A DNA stretch of 5,983 nucleotides from Bacteroidales bacterium (GTDB taxonomy: Bacteria > Bacteroidota > Bacteroidia > Bacteroidales > UBA932). Numbering within the stretch: the first letter of the stretch is position 1; each line of letters opens with the position of its first letter. Of the stretch, positions 1 through 5,118 are shown piece after piece. The notes below the pieces were generated by a model. That model saw only the letters and a list, made by a program, of their open reading frames with translations. It ran no database searches and had not been told where the DNA came from. Where the stretch lies: the NCBI GenBank assembly GCA_017615435.1, contig JAGAAF010000030.1:1-5983 (forward strand), given 5' to 3'. The position numbers were made by a program, and so were the translations under genes.

Positions 1-1
1 C

Positions 2-229
2 GCGCACTCGCTGACCATCGAACGTGGCACTGAAATCCGCAGCTGGAATTCCAAGGACCTTAGCCACTGGACCAGCTCGTGCGAAGTGCTCACTCCCGAG
101 GAGATACGCGAGGAGCGCATTATGCTCGGCCTTCGCACCGCCAAGGGCATCGACCTCGACGGCCGTCACATCACCATCCCCGAAGACCGCTGGTTCGTCG
201 CGGACAGCATCATCGCCGAACTAATTTGA
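2..229 (+). CDS. hemW: HemW-like radical SAM protein, C-terminal part (5' end outside window)
   Basis: The reading frame is open from the window edge to a TGA at 227-229 and encodes the last 75 residues of a protein. It opens with AHSL, which fits the GxGxGAHS motif that follows the radical SAM core in HemW. Next come an R-x-W-N-x-x-D-L segment and then EEIREERIMLGLRTAKGID, the well-conserved C-terminal helix (E-x-x-MLGLRT-x-x-G-I) of the HemW family. Members of this family, formerly called oxygen-independent coproporphyrinogen III oxidase-like, bind heme and a 4Fe-4S cluster and are thought to insert heme into respiratory proteins in the cytoplasm. The N-terminal CxxxCxxC cluster motif lies outside the window, so catalytic competence cannot be judged. 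HemN would be the alternative, but the MLGLRT ending favours HemW. The gene converges on lpxK, and its stop codon abuts a strong hairpin. Confidence 0.82.
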   Translation, partial: AHSLTIERGTEIRSWNSKDLSHWTSSCEVLTPEEIREERIMLGLRTAKGIDLDGRHITIPEDRWFVADSIIAELI

Positions 230-282
230 CGCACAAGGTGGCATCAAAGGTCCCCCCGATGAAATTCCACCTTGTGCGTTTT
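229..282 (+). terminator. Hairpin at the hemW stop codon, probable intrinsic terminator
   Basis: A perfect 13-bp inverted repeat pairs 229-241 (acgcacaaggtgg) with 267-279 (ccaccttgtgcgt). Inside it, catc (242-245) can pair with gatg (258-261). The left arm begins on the last base of the hemW stop codon, and the right arm runs into a short T-run at 279-282. It lies between the convergent genes hemW and lpxK. The stem is strong but the T-run is only four bases and the loop is long (25 bases), so efficiency is uncertain. On the minus strand no T-run follows, so it is a poorer terminator for lpxK. Confidence 0.6.
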
Positions 283-313
283 CGGCGAGAAAATGGCCGA
301 AAACTCGCCGGAA
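280..313. repeat. Palindromic repeat unit A (REP-like)
   Basis: This unit begins tttcggcgagaaaa and ends aaaactcgccggaa, so its ends are inverted copies of each other: cggcgag at 283-289 pairs with ctcgccg at 304-310. The 14-base loop contains a small ggcc core. A second unit with the same ends follows about 50 bases later. The unit is in non-coding DNA between convergent genes, the usual setting for repetitive extragenic palindromes. No T-run follows the stem directly on either strand, so it is not a clean intrinsic terminator. Whether it is dispersed through the genome cannot be seen here. Confidence 0.65.
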
Positions 314-329
314 GAGAGAAAAAACGGCA

Positions 330-364
330 TTTCGGCGAGAAAACACCCTCAAAACTCGCCGGAA
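330..364. repeat. Palindromic repeat unit B (REP-like)
   Basis: This is the second copy of the unit at 280-313. The 14-base left end (tttcggcgagaaaa) and 14-base right end (aaaactcgccggaa) are identical in both copies, while the loop has diverged completely (acaccctc against tggccg). The stem is cggcgag at 333-339 with ctcgccg at 355-361. Conserved arms with an unconserved loop suggest that the structure or the arms matter. On the minus strand, downstream of lpxK, the hairpin is followed after about eight bases by a run of six T (complement of 319-324), so a weak role in ending lpxK transcription is possible. Confidence 0.65.
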
Positions 365-383
365 CACAATGAGGGGAGAATTA

Positions 384-1427
384 TTACCCTATTACACAAA
401 CTTCGAGGAGACGGACGAACAGTTCGCGTTCGCCTTCGGAGAGGAAGCGTGCCTCGATGGGCAGATAGAAAAGCCTTTTCCGAACATCATCACTCAGCAG
501 CCGGCAGTCCTTGAGACGCTGGCTGTCTTTTTCGGTGGTGAAGAAGCAGGCGAAGGGGTAGCGCAGCATCGCTTCGTTGAAGCGGCGGATGTCCTTGTCC
601 GTGAAGCGATGGTGGTCCCGGAAAGAGAATACTTCCTGAAGGGAATAGCCTGCGGCCAAATGGTCAACGAACTGCCGGTTTCGGGCGATACCGCAGATCG
701 CGACCGCGCGATCCGACCGCGGCCAGGAGGCCTCCGCGCCTTCGAAAACGGGAACGGGCTTCATATACTCCATCGTGCTGAACAGGACGGGAATCTTGTC
801 CCCCGCTGGAGTGTAAGCCATATGCTCGGCCGGTTCGTAACCGCTCATATGGAGATTGTCCTGCGCATAGCAGCCCTTTTCGTAGTCGCTCATAGTGGCC
901 GGGCACTTTGTCACCACTATTATGTCTGCCTTGAAGATGCGCTCCGGGAGGTCGCGCAGCCGCCCGAAGGGCAGCAGTGAATCTTTGAATACCGGGCGGT
1001 TGTAGTCCACCAGGACTATATTCAGCGAGGCTTTCAGCGTGCGGTACTGATAGGCGTCGTCCAGGATGATGGCGTCCACTCCGGAGCCTATCTTGTTGCA
1101 CCCCTCGATACGGTCTTCGTCCACTACGACCTTCACCGAAGGGAACTTACGGGCGATCTGGAGAGGCTCGTCGCCGAAGAGGGCGGCGTCTCCGGAAGGG
1201 TCTACCTCCAGGTAGCCCTTGGTGCGACGCCCGTAGCCGCGCGAGAGCACGGCGAGCTGACGGCCCGCGAGTTCGCGGAGGATCAGCTCGGTAAGCGGCG
1301 TCTTGCCCGTGCCGCCGACGGTGACGTTGCCCACGCAGATCGTGGGCACGCCCGCCTCGGCGCACGGCCTCCTGCCGCGGTCGTAAGCGCGGTGGCGCAG
1401 CTTGAGTATAGTCCTATAGATCAGCAT
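384..1427 (-). CDS. lpxK: Tetraacyldisaccharide 4'-kinase (lipid A biosynthesis)
   Basis: LpxK phosphorylates the 4' position of the tetraacylated disaccharide 1-phosphate to give lipid IVA, at the cytoplasmic face of the inner membrane, using ATP. The 347-residue product has the family motifs in order: Walker A GGTGKTP (38-44) within GNVTVGGTGKTP; LSRGYGRRTKG (61-71); GDEP (85-88); ILDDAYQYR (121-129), corresponding to the DDGxQ or DDAFQHR motif; LLPFGRLRD (151-159); VVTKCP (171-176); GIARNRQF (246-253); FRDHHRFT (269-276) and TTEKDSQR (297-304). The start at 1427 is forced: an in-frame TAG lies 12 bases upstream. It overlaps the 3' end of dus by 14 bases, so the two are probably translationally coupled. 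The N-terminus is short: only about 32 residues precede the GNVTVGGTGKTP stretch, and the hydrophobic start that usually docks the enzyme on the membrane is reduced to roughly MLIYRTILKL. Confidence 0.93.
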   Translation of the reverse strand: MLIYRTILKLRHRAYDRGRRPCAEAGVPTICVGNVTVGGTGKTPLTELILRELAGRQLAVLSRGYGRRTKGYLEVDPSGDAALFGDEPLQIARKFPSVKVVVDEDRIEGCNKIGSGVDAIILDDAYQYRTLKASLNIVLVDYNRPVFKDSLLPFGRLRDLPERIFKADIIVVTKCPATMSDYEKGCYAQDNLHMSGYEPAEHMAYTPAGDKIPVLFSTMEYMKPVPVFEGAEASWPRSDRAVAICGIARNRQFVDHLAAGYSLQEVFSFRDHHRFTDKDIRRFNEAMLRYPFACFFTTEKDSQRLKDCRLLSDDVRKRLFYLPIEARFLSEGERELFVRLLEVCVIG

Positions 1428-2415
1428 ATCGTTCTTCTATCTCGTCCAGTATCGAATACAGCTCCGGCACATCCAGCGTGGTGACCATCCTGATGCGTGT
1501 ATCCTTGAAGTCCGGCAGGCCCCTGAAGTAGCAAGAAAGATGCCTGCGCATCTCGTACACGCCGCGAGGCTCACCTTTCAGCTCGAGCGACAGCCCCAGG
1601 TGTCTGCGCGCTATGGCCACCTTCTCCCGTACGGTCGGTTCGGGCAGCAGCTCGCCCGTGTCCAGGTAGTGCCGTATGTCCCTGAAGATCCACGGCCTGC
1701 CGTAGGTCGCACGCGCGACCATAATGCCGTCCACGCCGTAGCGGTCGAACGCTTCCTTCGCCTTTTCGGGAGAGTCGATATCGCCGTTGCCTATGATGGG
1801 GATGTGCATACGCGGGTTGTTCTTCACCTCGCCGATGAGAGTCCAGTCCGCCTTGCCTTTGTAAAGCTGGCAGCGCGTGCGGCCGTGGATGGTAAGCGCC
1901 TGAATTCCCACGTCCTGCAGCCTCTCGGCCAGTTCCACTATTATCTTCGAGTTTTCGTCCCAGCCCAGGCGCGTCTTTACGGTGACGGGCTTTCCGACCG
2001 CTTCGACCACCGCCTTGGTGATGGCGACCATCTTGTCCGGTTCGCGCATCATCCCGGAGCCGGCGCCGCGGCCGGCGATCTTGGTCACGGGGCAGCCGAA
2101 GTTGATATCGATGAAGTCCGCGCCGTGACCGCCCGCAATCTCCGCGGCGCGGTCGGCCATCTTCGCGGCCTTCACCATAGATTCGGGGATATGCCCATAG
2201 ATCTGTATGCCCACCGGCGCCTCCTCCTCCAGCGTGCGCATCTTCGCAATCGCCTTCGATGCGTCGCGGATGAGCCCGTCGGAAGGGATGAACTCGGTGT
2301 ACACGGCAGCGGCCCCCTGCTCGCGACAGAGGATGCGGAAGCTTGCGTCCGTCACATCCTCCATCGGCGCGAGCACCACCGGCCGCTCACCCAGATCTAT
2401 GTTTCCTATCTTCAT
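1414..2415 (-). CDS. dusB: tRNA dihydrouridine synthase, DusB-like
   Basis: This is an FMN- and NADPH-dependent enzyme that reduces specific uridines to dihydrouridine in tRNA. The 333-residue product begins MKIGNIDLGERPVVLAPMEDVTD, the standard start of bacterial DusB with the FMN-contacting APM segment. The catalytic cysteine is Cys108 in DINFGCPVTK. Further FMN/tRNA-binding motifs follow: VKTRLGW (146-152), IHGRTR (176-181), IGNGDI (208-213) and ARATYGRPW (234-242). The C-terminal helical region ends in a conserved RRHLSCYFRGLP segment (290-301). Length and motif order are normal and nothing is missing. The subfamily call (DusB rather than a generic Dus) rests on the start sequence and could be wrong. 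The gene overlaps lpxK by 14 bases at its 3' end. A terminator hairpin for frdC ends just 4 bases before its start codon, so how it is transcribed is unclear. Confidence 0.93.
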   Translation of the reverse strand: MKIGNIDLGERPVVLAPMEDVTDASFRILCREQGAAAVYTEFIPSDGLIRDASKAIAKMRTLEEEAPVGIQIYGHIPESMVKAAKMADRAAEIAGGHGADFIDINFGCPVTKIAGRGAGSGMMREPDKMVAITKAVVEAVGKPVTVKTRLGWDENSKIIVELAERLQDVGIQALTIHGRTRCQLYKGKADWTLIGEVKNNPRMHIPIIGNGDIDSPEKAKEAFDRYGVDGIMVARATYGRPWIFRDIRHYLDTGELLPEPTVREKVAIARRHLGLSLELKGEPRGVYEMRRHLSCYFRGLPDFKDTRIRMVTTLDVPELYSILDEIEERYADL

Positions 2416-2419
2416 CTAT

Positions 2420-2456
2420 AAAAAATCCCACTCCAGGTGTGGCCTTGAGTGGGAAT
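2420..2456 (-). terminator. Intrinsic terminator after frdC
   Basis: On the minus strand, bases 2456 to 2443 pair with 2437 to 2424 (14 positions with two mismatches, including an uninterrupted 8-bp core, tcccactc with gagtggga) around a 5-base loop at 2438-2442. The complement of 2420-2425 gives six T immediately after the stem. This is a textbook intrinsic terminator located 18 bases after the frdC stop codon. The unusual point is its position relative to the next gene, dus, whose ATG begins at 2415. Confidence 0.85.
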
Positions 2457-2474
2457 ATAATTCAGTTGCAGGCC

Positions 2475-3200
2475 CTAAAGCAGGTTGGGAGCCTGGATGA
2501 AAGCGTTGACTGCGGTGACCGCGAACATAAGGCAGATAAGGGCGGCGACGATGACGCCGATGACCTTGAGCCTCTTGAACCAGATCTTGCCGTCCCAGCC
2601 GATGGTCTGGAACATACTCCAGAAGCCGTGAGTGAGGTGCAGGAACAGGGCTCCGAACCAAAGGAGGTAGAGGATGAGGAGCCACCAGCGGCCGAATGTG
2701 AAGCTGAGAAGCAGGTAGGGATTGTTCTCGAACTCTCCGATGCCGAACATCTCGGGAAGCTGCATATGGGCCCAGAAATCAGTGAGGTGGAATCCGATGC
2801 ATCCGAGGATGACGATACCCAGGACAAGCATATTCTTCGAAGACCAGGAATCGACCTTTGCCTTGCTGGCCACTTCGTAACGCTTGTAACCGCCGCGTGC
2901 CTTGAGGTTGAGGATGGTGAGCCAGATACCATAGAGGATATGGATCACGAAGCCCAGCGCAAGGATGGGGACCATAATGCTGATGACTGGAGTGCTCATA
3001 AAGTCGCAGCCGAGCTTGAAGAGACCGTCGCCGGCGGTGAAGAGATCTGTGTCCGCGGCAGCGATGCCGAACTTGCCCGTGAAGCTGTCGATCACAGAGA
3101 AGAAGTTGATTGTCGCGTGCAGGAGCAGGAACAGAATCAGGAACGCGCCGCTGATTGCCTGGATGAATTTTCTTCCGATGGAAGAGTTGAGCATAAACAT
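2475..3200 (-). CDS. frdC: Fumarate reductase/succinate dehydrogenase cytochrome b subunit
   Basis: This is the membrane anchor of succinate:quinone oxidoreductase, carrying heme b and exchanging electrons with menaquinone. In gut Bacteroidales the complex usually works as fumarate reductase in anaerobic respiration. The 241-residue product shows five hydrophobic segments at about 13-35, 71-97, 124-147, 166-191 and 212-234, the layout of single-subunit diheme anchors such as Wolinella FrdC. Histidines His28, His87, His138 and His188 (or His191) sit in the first four helices and are the likely heme ligands. The N-terminal NSSIGRKFIQAISG and the C-terminal HLTHGFWSMFQTIGW stretches match the Bacteroidota cytochrome b558 family. 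The start at 3200 (MFML) was chosen as the longest; a second ATG at 3194 would remove two residues. The gene ends in its own terminator, and the flavoprotein and iron-sulfur genes are not next to it. Naming it frdC or sdhC is a matter of convention here. Confidence 0.92.
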   Translation of the reverse strand: MFMLNSSIGRKFIQAISGAFLILFLLLHATINFFSVIDSFTGKFGIAAADTDLFTAGDGLFKLGCDFMSTPVISIMVPILALGFVIHILYGIWLTILNLKARGGYKRYEVASKAKVDSWSSKNMLVLGIVILGCIGFHLTDFWAHMQLPEMFGIGEFENNPYLLLSFTFGRWWLLILYLLWFGALFLHLTHGFWSMFQTIGWDGKIWFKRLKVIGVIVAALICLMFAVTAVNAFIQAPNLL

Positions 3201-3222
3201 AGTATGTTGTCCTTTTATTGTT

Positions 3223-3230
3223 TATCTTTG
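3223..3230 (+). promoter_or_regulatory. Candidate pyrH promoter, -7 box
   Basis: The sequence tatctttg exactly fits the Bacteroides -7 consensus TAnnTTTG and would start transcription near 3236-3238, about 25 bases before the pyrH ATG. I do not see a good TTTG -33 element at the expected distance, so this is the weaker of the two promoter candidates in the divergent region. Confidence 0.5.
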
Positions 3231-3239
3231 TAAGTCTTG

Positions 3240-3270
3240 CAAATATAACTAAATTTGCTCTATGTACAAA
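3240..3270 (-). promoter_or_regulatory. Candidate frdC promoter
   Basis: Read on the minus strand, TTTG (3270-3267) is followed after exactly 19 bases by TATATTTG (3247-3240), a full match to the Bacteroides promoter TTTG-N19-TAnnTTTG. Transcription would begin near 3233, giving a leader of roughly 33 bases before the frdC ATG. The -33 box lies inside the first codons of pyrH, so the divergent genes share DNA for expression. Confidence 0.65.
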
Positions 3271-3966
3271 AGAGTGCTTCTCAAACTTAGCGGCGAGAGT
3301 CTCGGCGGTCCGTCGGGCAGGGGTCTCGACGAGAGCCGTATAGCCGCATACGCAGATCAGATCGTAAAAGCAGTCCTCAGCGGACATCAGGTCGCCATAG
3401 TGAACGGCGGCGGAAATATCTTCCGTGGCCTGCAGGGTTCGGGCAAGGGTTTCGACAGGGTGGACGGCGATAAGATGGGTATGCTCGCGACCGTCATCAA
3501 CTCGATGGCGCTTGCGCAGTTCATCCGTGCCCGCGGCGTTCGCGCCGAAGTGTTTACCGCGACCCCGATGGAGCCGATAGCCCGTTACTACGTCCGCGAT
3601 GCTGCGGCGAAGGTGCTTGATGAGGGCGGCGTGGCCCTTATCGCCGGCGGCACGGGTAACCCGTTCTTCACCACGGACAGCGGTGCAGCTCTCCGCGCGC
3701 TCGAGCTTGGAGCGGACGCTCTGCTTAAGGGAACGAGGGTGGATGGAGTGTACACTGCCGATCCGGAGAAGGACCCCACAGCCGTGAAGTACGACGAACT
3801 CACGTTCGACAAGGCCCTGGCCGACCATCTTAAGGTGATGGATGCGACCGCGTTCGCGCTCTGCGAGCAGGGAAACGTCCCCATCGTGGTGTTTAATATC
3901 GACGCCGAAGGCGCGCTGCAGTCGCTGCTCGAGGGAAAGAAGGTGGGCACGATAGTCCATAAGTAA
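3262..3966 (+). CDS. pyrH: UMP kinase
   Basis: This bacterial uridylate kinase converts UMP and ATP to UDP, the step that feeds all UTP and CTP synthesis, in the cytoplasm. It is an amino acid kinase-fold hexamer unrelated to eukaryotic UMP/CMP kinases. The 234-residue product has the diagnostic motifs: KLSGE (8-12), GGGNIFRG (49-56), DGDKMGMLATVINS (68-81), GGTGNPFFTTDS (129-140), KGTRVDGVYTADP (156-168) and MDATA (193-197). Length is typical. The start is the only plausible one, because the phosphate-binding strand begins within a few residues of it. It is followed after 23 bases by frr, a very common bacterial pairing, and is divergent from frdC. No Shine-Dalgarno sequence is seen, as expected in Bacteroidota. 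Confidence 0.96.
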   Translation: MYKRVLLKLSGESLGGPSGRGLDESRIAAYADQIVKAVLSGHQVAIVNGGGNIFRGLQGSGKGFDRVDGDKMGMLATVINSMALAQFIRARGVRAEVFTATPMEPIARYYVRDAAAKVLDEGGVALIAGGTGNPFFTTDSGAALRALELGADALLKGTRVDGVYTADPEKDPTAVKYDELTFDKALADHLKVMDATAFALCEQGNVPIVVFNIDAEGALQSLLEGKKVGTIVHK

Positions 3967-3989
3967 AACCATATAATTGTATATATAGT

Positions 3990-4559
3990 ATGTTGTCAGC
4001 AATCGAAAAAGAGATCATCACCGGCGCTGAGAAGAAGATGCAGGACGCAGTGGCGTTCCTCGAGGCGAGTCTCAAAGACTACAGGGTGGGCAAGGCCAAT
4101 CCTTCAGTCTTCAATAAAGTTCTGGTGAACTATTATGGCACTATGACCCCGATCCCGCAGGTCGGCGCCGTTTCCGCTCCGGACGCGAAGACGCTTATGA
4201 TCCAGCCGTGGGACCGCTCGCTCATCCCCGCCGTGGAGAAAGCGATCATCGACTCCAACATAGGCCTGACCCCGTCGAACAACGGCGAAGTCATCCGCTG
4301 CACCGTGCCCGCTCTGACCGAAGAGCGCCGTAAGGATCTGGTGAAGAAGGCCAAGGGCGAAGGGGAGAACACCAAGGTCGTTATCCGCAACACCAGGCGC
4401 GACGCTATGGACGCTCTGAAGAAGGCCCAGAAGGCCGGCACCATCAGCGAGGATGCCGAGAAGGAAGCGGAAGACGAAGTGCAGAAAGTGACGGACAAGA
4501 AGGTAAAGGAAGTGGACGCCCTCGTCGCGGCGAAGGAAAAAGACATCCTGACCGTCTAG
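3990..4559 (+). CDS. frr: Ribosome recycling factor
   Basis: RRF, together with EF-G, splits the post-termination ribosome so that its subunits can be reused. The 189-residue product has normal family length and motifs: RVGKANPSVF (32-41), VNYYGTMTPIPQVGAV (46-61, domain II), WDRSLIPAVEKAI (74-86), IGLTPSNNGEVIR (91-103), PALTEERRKDLVK (107-119) and RNTRRDA (133-139). The remaining residues form the long charged C-terminal helix of the three-helix bundle. The 23-base spacer after pyrH is AT-rich (atataattgtatatatag) and shows neither a terminator nor a recognisable promoter, so the two are probably co-transcribed. A terminator hairpin follows 32 bases after its stop codon. Confidence 0.96.
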   Translation: MLSAIEKEIITGAEKKMQDAVAFLEASLKDYRVGKANPSVFNKVLVNYYGTMTPIPQVGAVSAPDAKTLMIQPWDRSLIPAVEKAIIDSNIGLTPSNNGEVIRCTVPALTEERRKDLVKKAKGEGENTKVVIRNTRRDAMDALKKAQKAGTISEDAEKEAEDEVQKVTDKKVKEVDALVAAKEKDILTV

Positions 4560-4561
4560 TT

Positions 4562-4592
4562 TTTGTTATTTCGAAAATATTTTATACCTTTG
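4562..4592 (+). promoter_or_regulatory. Promoter of the rplM-rpsI-rpsB unit
   Basis: TTTG at 4562-4565 is followed after exactly 19 bases by TACCTTTG at 4585-4592, a complete match to the Bacteroides promoter pattern TTTG-N19-TAnnTTTG. Transcription should start at about 4597-4600, leaving a leader of nearly 60 bases before rplM. The -33 box begins three bases after the frr stop codon. Confidence 0.75.
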
Positions 4593-4624
4593 CGACCCCT
4601 ATAAACGTAGGGATCGCATTTTTT
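4592..4624 (+). terminator. Intrinsic terminator after frr, overlapping the rplM promoter
   Basis: The bases gcga (4592-4595) pair with tcgc (4614-4617), and cccta (4597-4601) pairs with taggg (4608-4612). There is one C-A mismatch (4596 with 4613) and a loop taaacg (4602-4607). A run of six T follows at 4619-4624. RNA arriving from pyrH-frr would form the whole hairpin. RNA begun at the predicted rplM start would lack the lower left arm and could form only the small cccta/taggg stem. An alternative reading is that the region forms part of an L13 autoregulatory leader. Confidence 0.65.
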
Positions 4625-4656
4625 ATAAAGTATTAACTGTTTTTTAGATCAAGACA

Positions 4657-5109
4657 ATGGACACTCTTAGCTACAAGACCGTTTCGCTCAACAAGGCGAC
4701 AGTCGACAAGAAGTGGGTGGTTATTGACGCGACCGATCTCGCTCTTGGTCGTCTTTCCGCAAGGGTTGCGCTTATCCTCCGTGGTAAGAACAAGCCCGGC
4801 TTCACCCCCAACGTGGATTGCGGTGACAACGTCATCGTCGTCAACGCCGAGAAGGTGGCCCTCAAGGGAAAGAAGATGACCAACAGGGTCTACACACGCT
4901 ACACCGGATACCCGGGAGGACAGCGTTTCACGACCCCTAGGGAGATTCTCGCGAAGAGACCTGCCGAACTCGTCAGGAGAGCAGTCAAGGGTATGCTCCC
5001 CAAGACACGTCTTGGTGCCCAGCAGCTTAAGAACCTGCACGTTTACGCAGGTCCAGAGCATCCGCACCAGGCCCAGAACCCTACCCAAATCAAGTTAAAC
5101 GAAATCTAA
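4657..5109 (+). CDS. rplM: 50S ribosomal protein L13 (uL13)
   Basis: L13 is an early-assembling protein of the large ribosomal subunit that binds 23S rRNA. The 150-residue product has the family landmarks: WVVIDATDLALGRLSARVA (20-38), LRGKNKPGFTPNVDCGD (41-57), VIVVNAEKV (59-67), YTRYTGYPGG (79-88), AVKGMLPKTRLG (109-120) and the diagnostic LHVYAGPEHPHQAQNP (127-142). Length is typical. The start at 4657 leaves a short Bacteroidota-style N-terminal extension (MDTLSYKTVS) ahead of the conserved core. Upstream sequence is A/T-rich without a Shine-Dalgarno motif. It is the first gene of the ribosomal unit, and rpsI begins 9 bases after its stop, the usual L13-S9 pairing. Confidence 0.97.
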   Translation: MDTLSYKTVSLNKATVDKKWVVIDATDLALGRLSARVALILRGKNKPGFTPNVDCGDNVIVVNAEKVALKGKKMTNRVYTRYTGYPGGQRFTTPREILAKRPAELVRRAVKGMLPKTRLGAQQLKNLHVYAGPEHPHQAQNPTQIKLNEI

Positions 5110-5118
5110 TCAGAGTAA

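Noticed and set aside
24..372. Plus-strand ORFs of 66 and 97 codons overlapping the hemW end
   Set aside because: They are in frames other than the motif-bearing hemW frame, or run through the palindromic repeats. Their composition is Arg/Ser/Pro-rich, typical of shadow frames.
369..980. Plus-strand ORF of 203 codons
   Set aside because: It lies antisense to lpxK, which has full family motifs in the other frame. The translated product shows no recognisable domain.
1540..2421. Plus-strand ORF of 293 codons
   Set aside because: It is a long open frame opposite dus, caused by GC-rich codon composition. It is rich in His, Arg and Ala without family motifs, while dus on the other strand is unambiguous.
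2343..3233. Plus-strand ORF of 296 codons, very acidic
   Set aside because: It is antisense to frdC. The Glu/Asp-rich product is what the reverse complement of hydrophobic membrane codons gives, so it is a shadow.
3967..3989. Possible promoter for frr in the AT-rich spacer after pyrH
   Set aside because: The spacer has no TAnnTTTG box. AT-richness alone is not enough, and the 23-base gap fits co-transcription with pyrH.
3199..3997. 13-base direct repeat atagtatgttgtc at 3199-3211 and 3985-3997
   Set aside because: The copies lie near the frdC start and over the frr start, in AT-rich DNA. A shared 13-mer in a window of this size is not far from chance, and the two copies sit differently relative to their genes.
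2779..4002. Minus-strand ORF of 407 codons, the longest in the window
   Set aside because: It runs antisense to pyrH, across the divergent promoter region and into frdC in another frame. It covers clear genes and promoters, and its product matches nothing I recognise.
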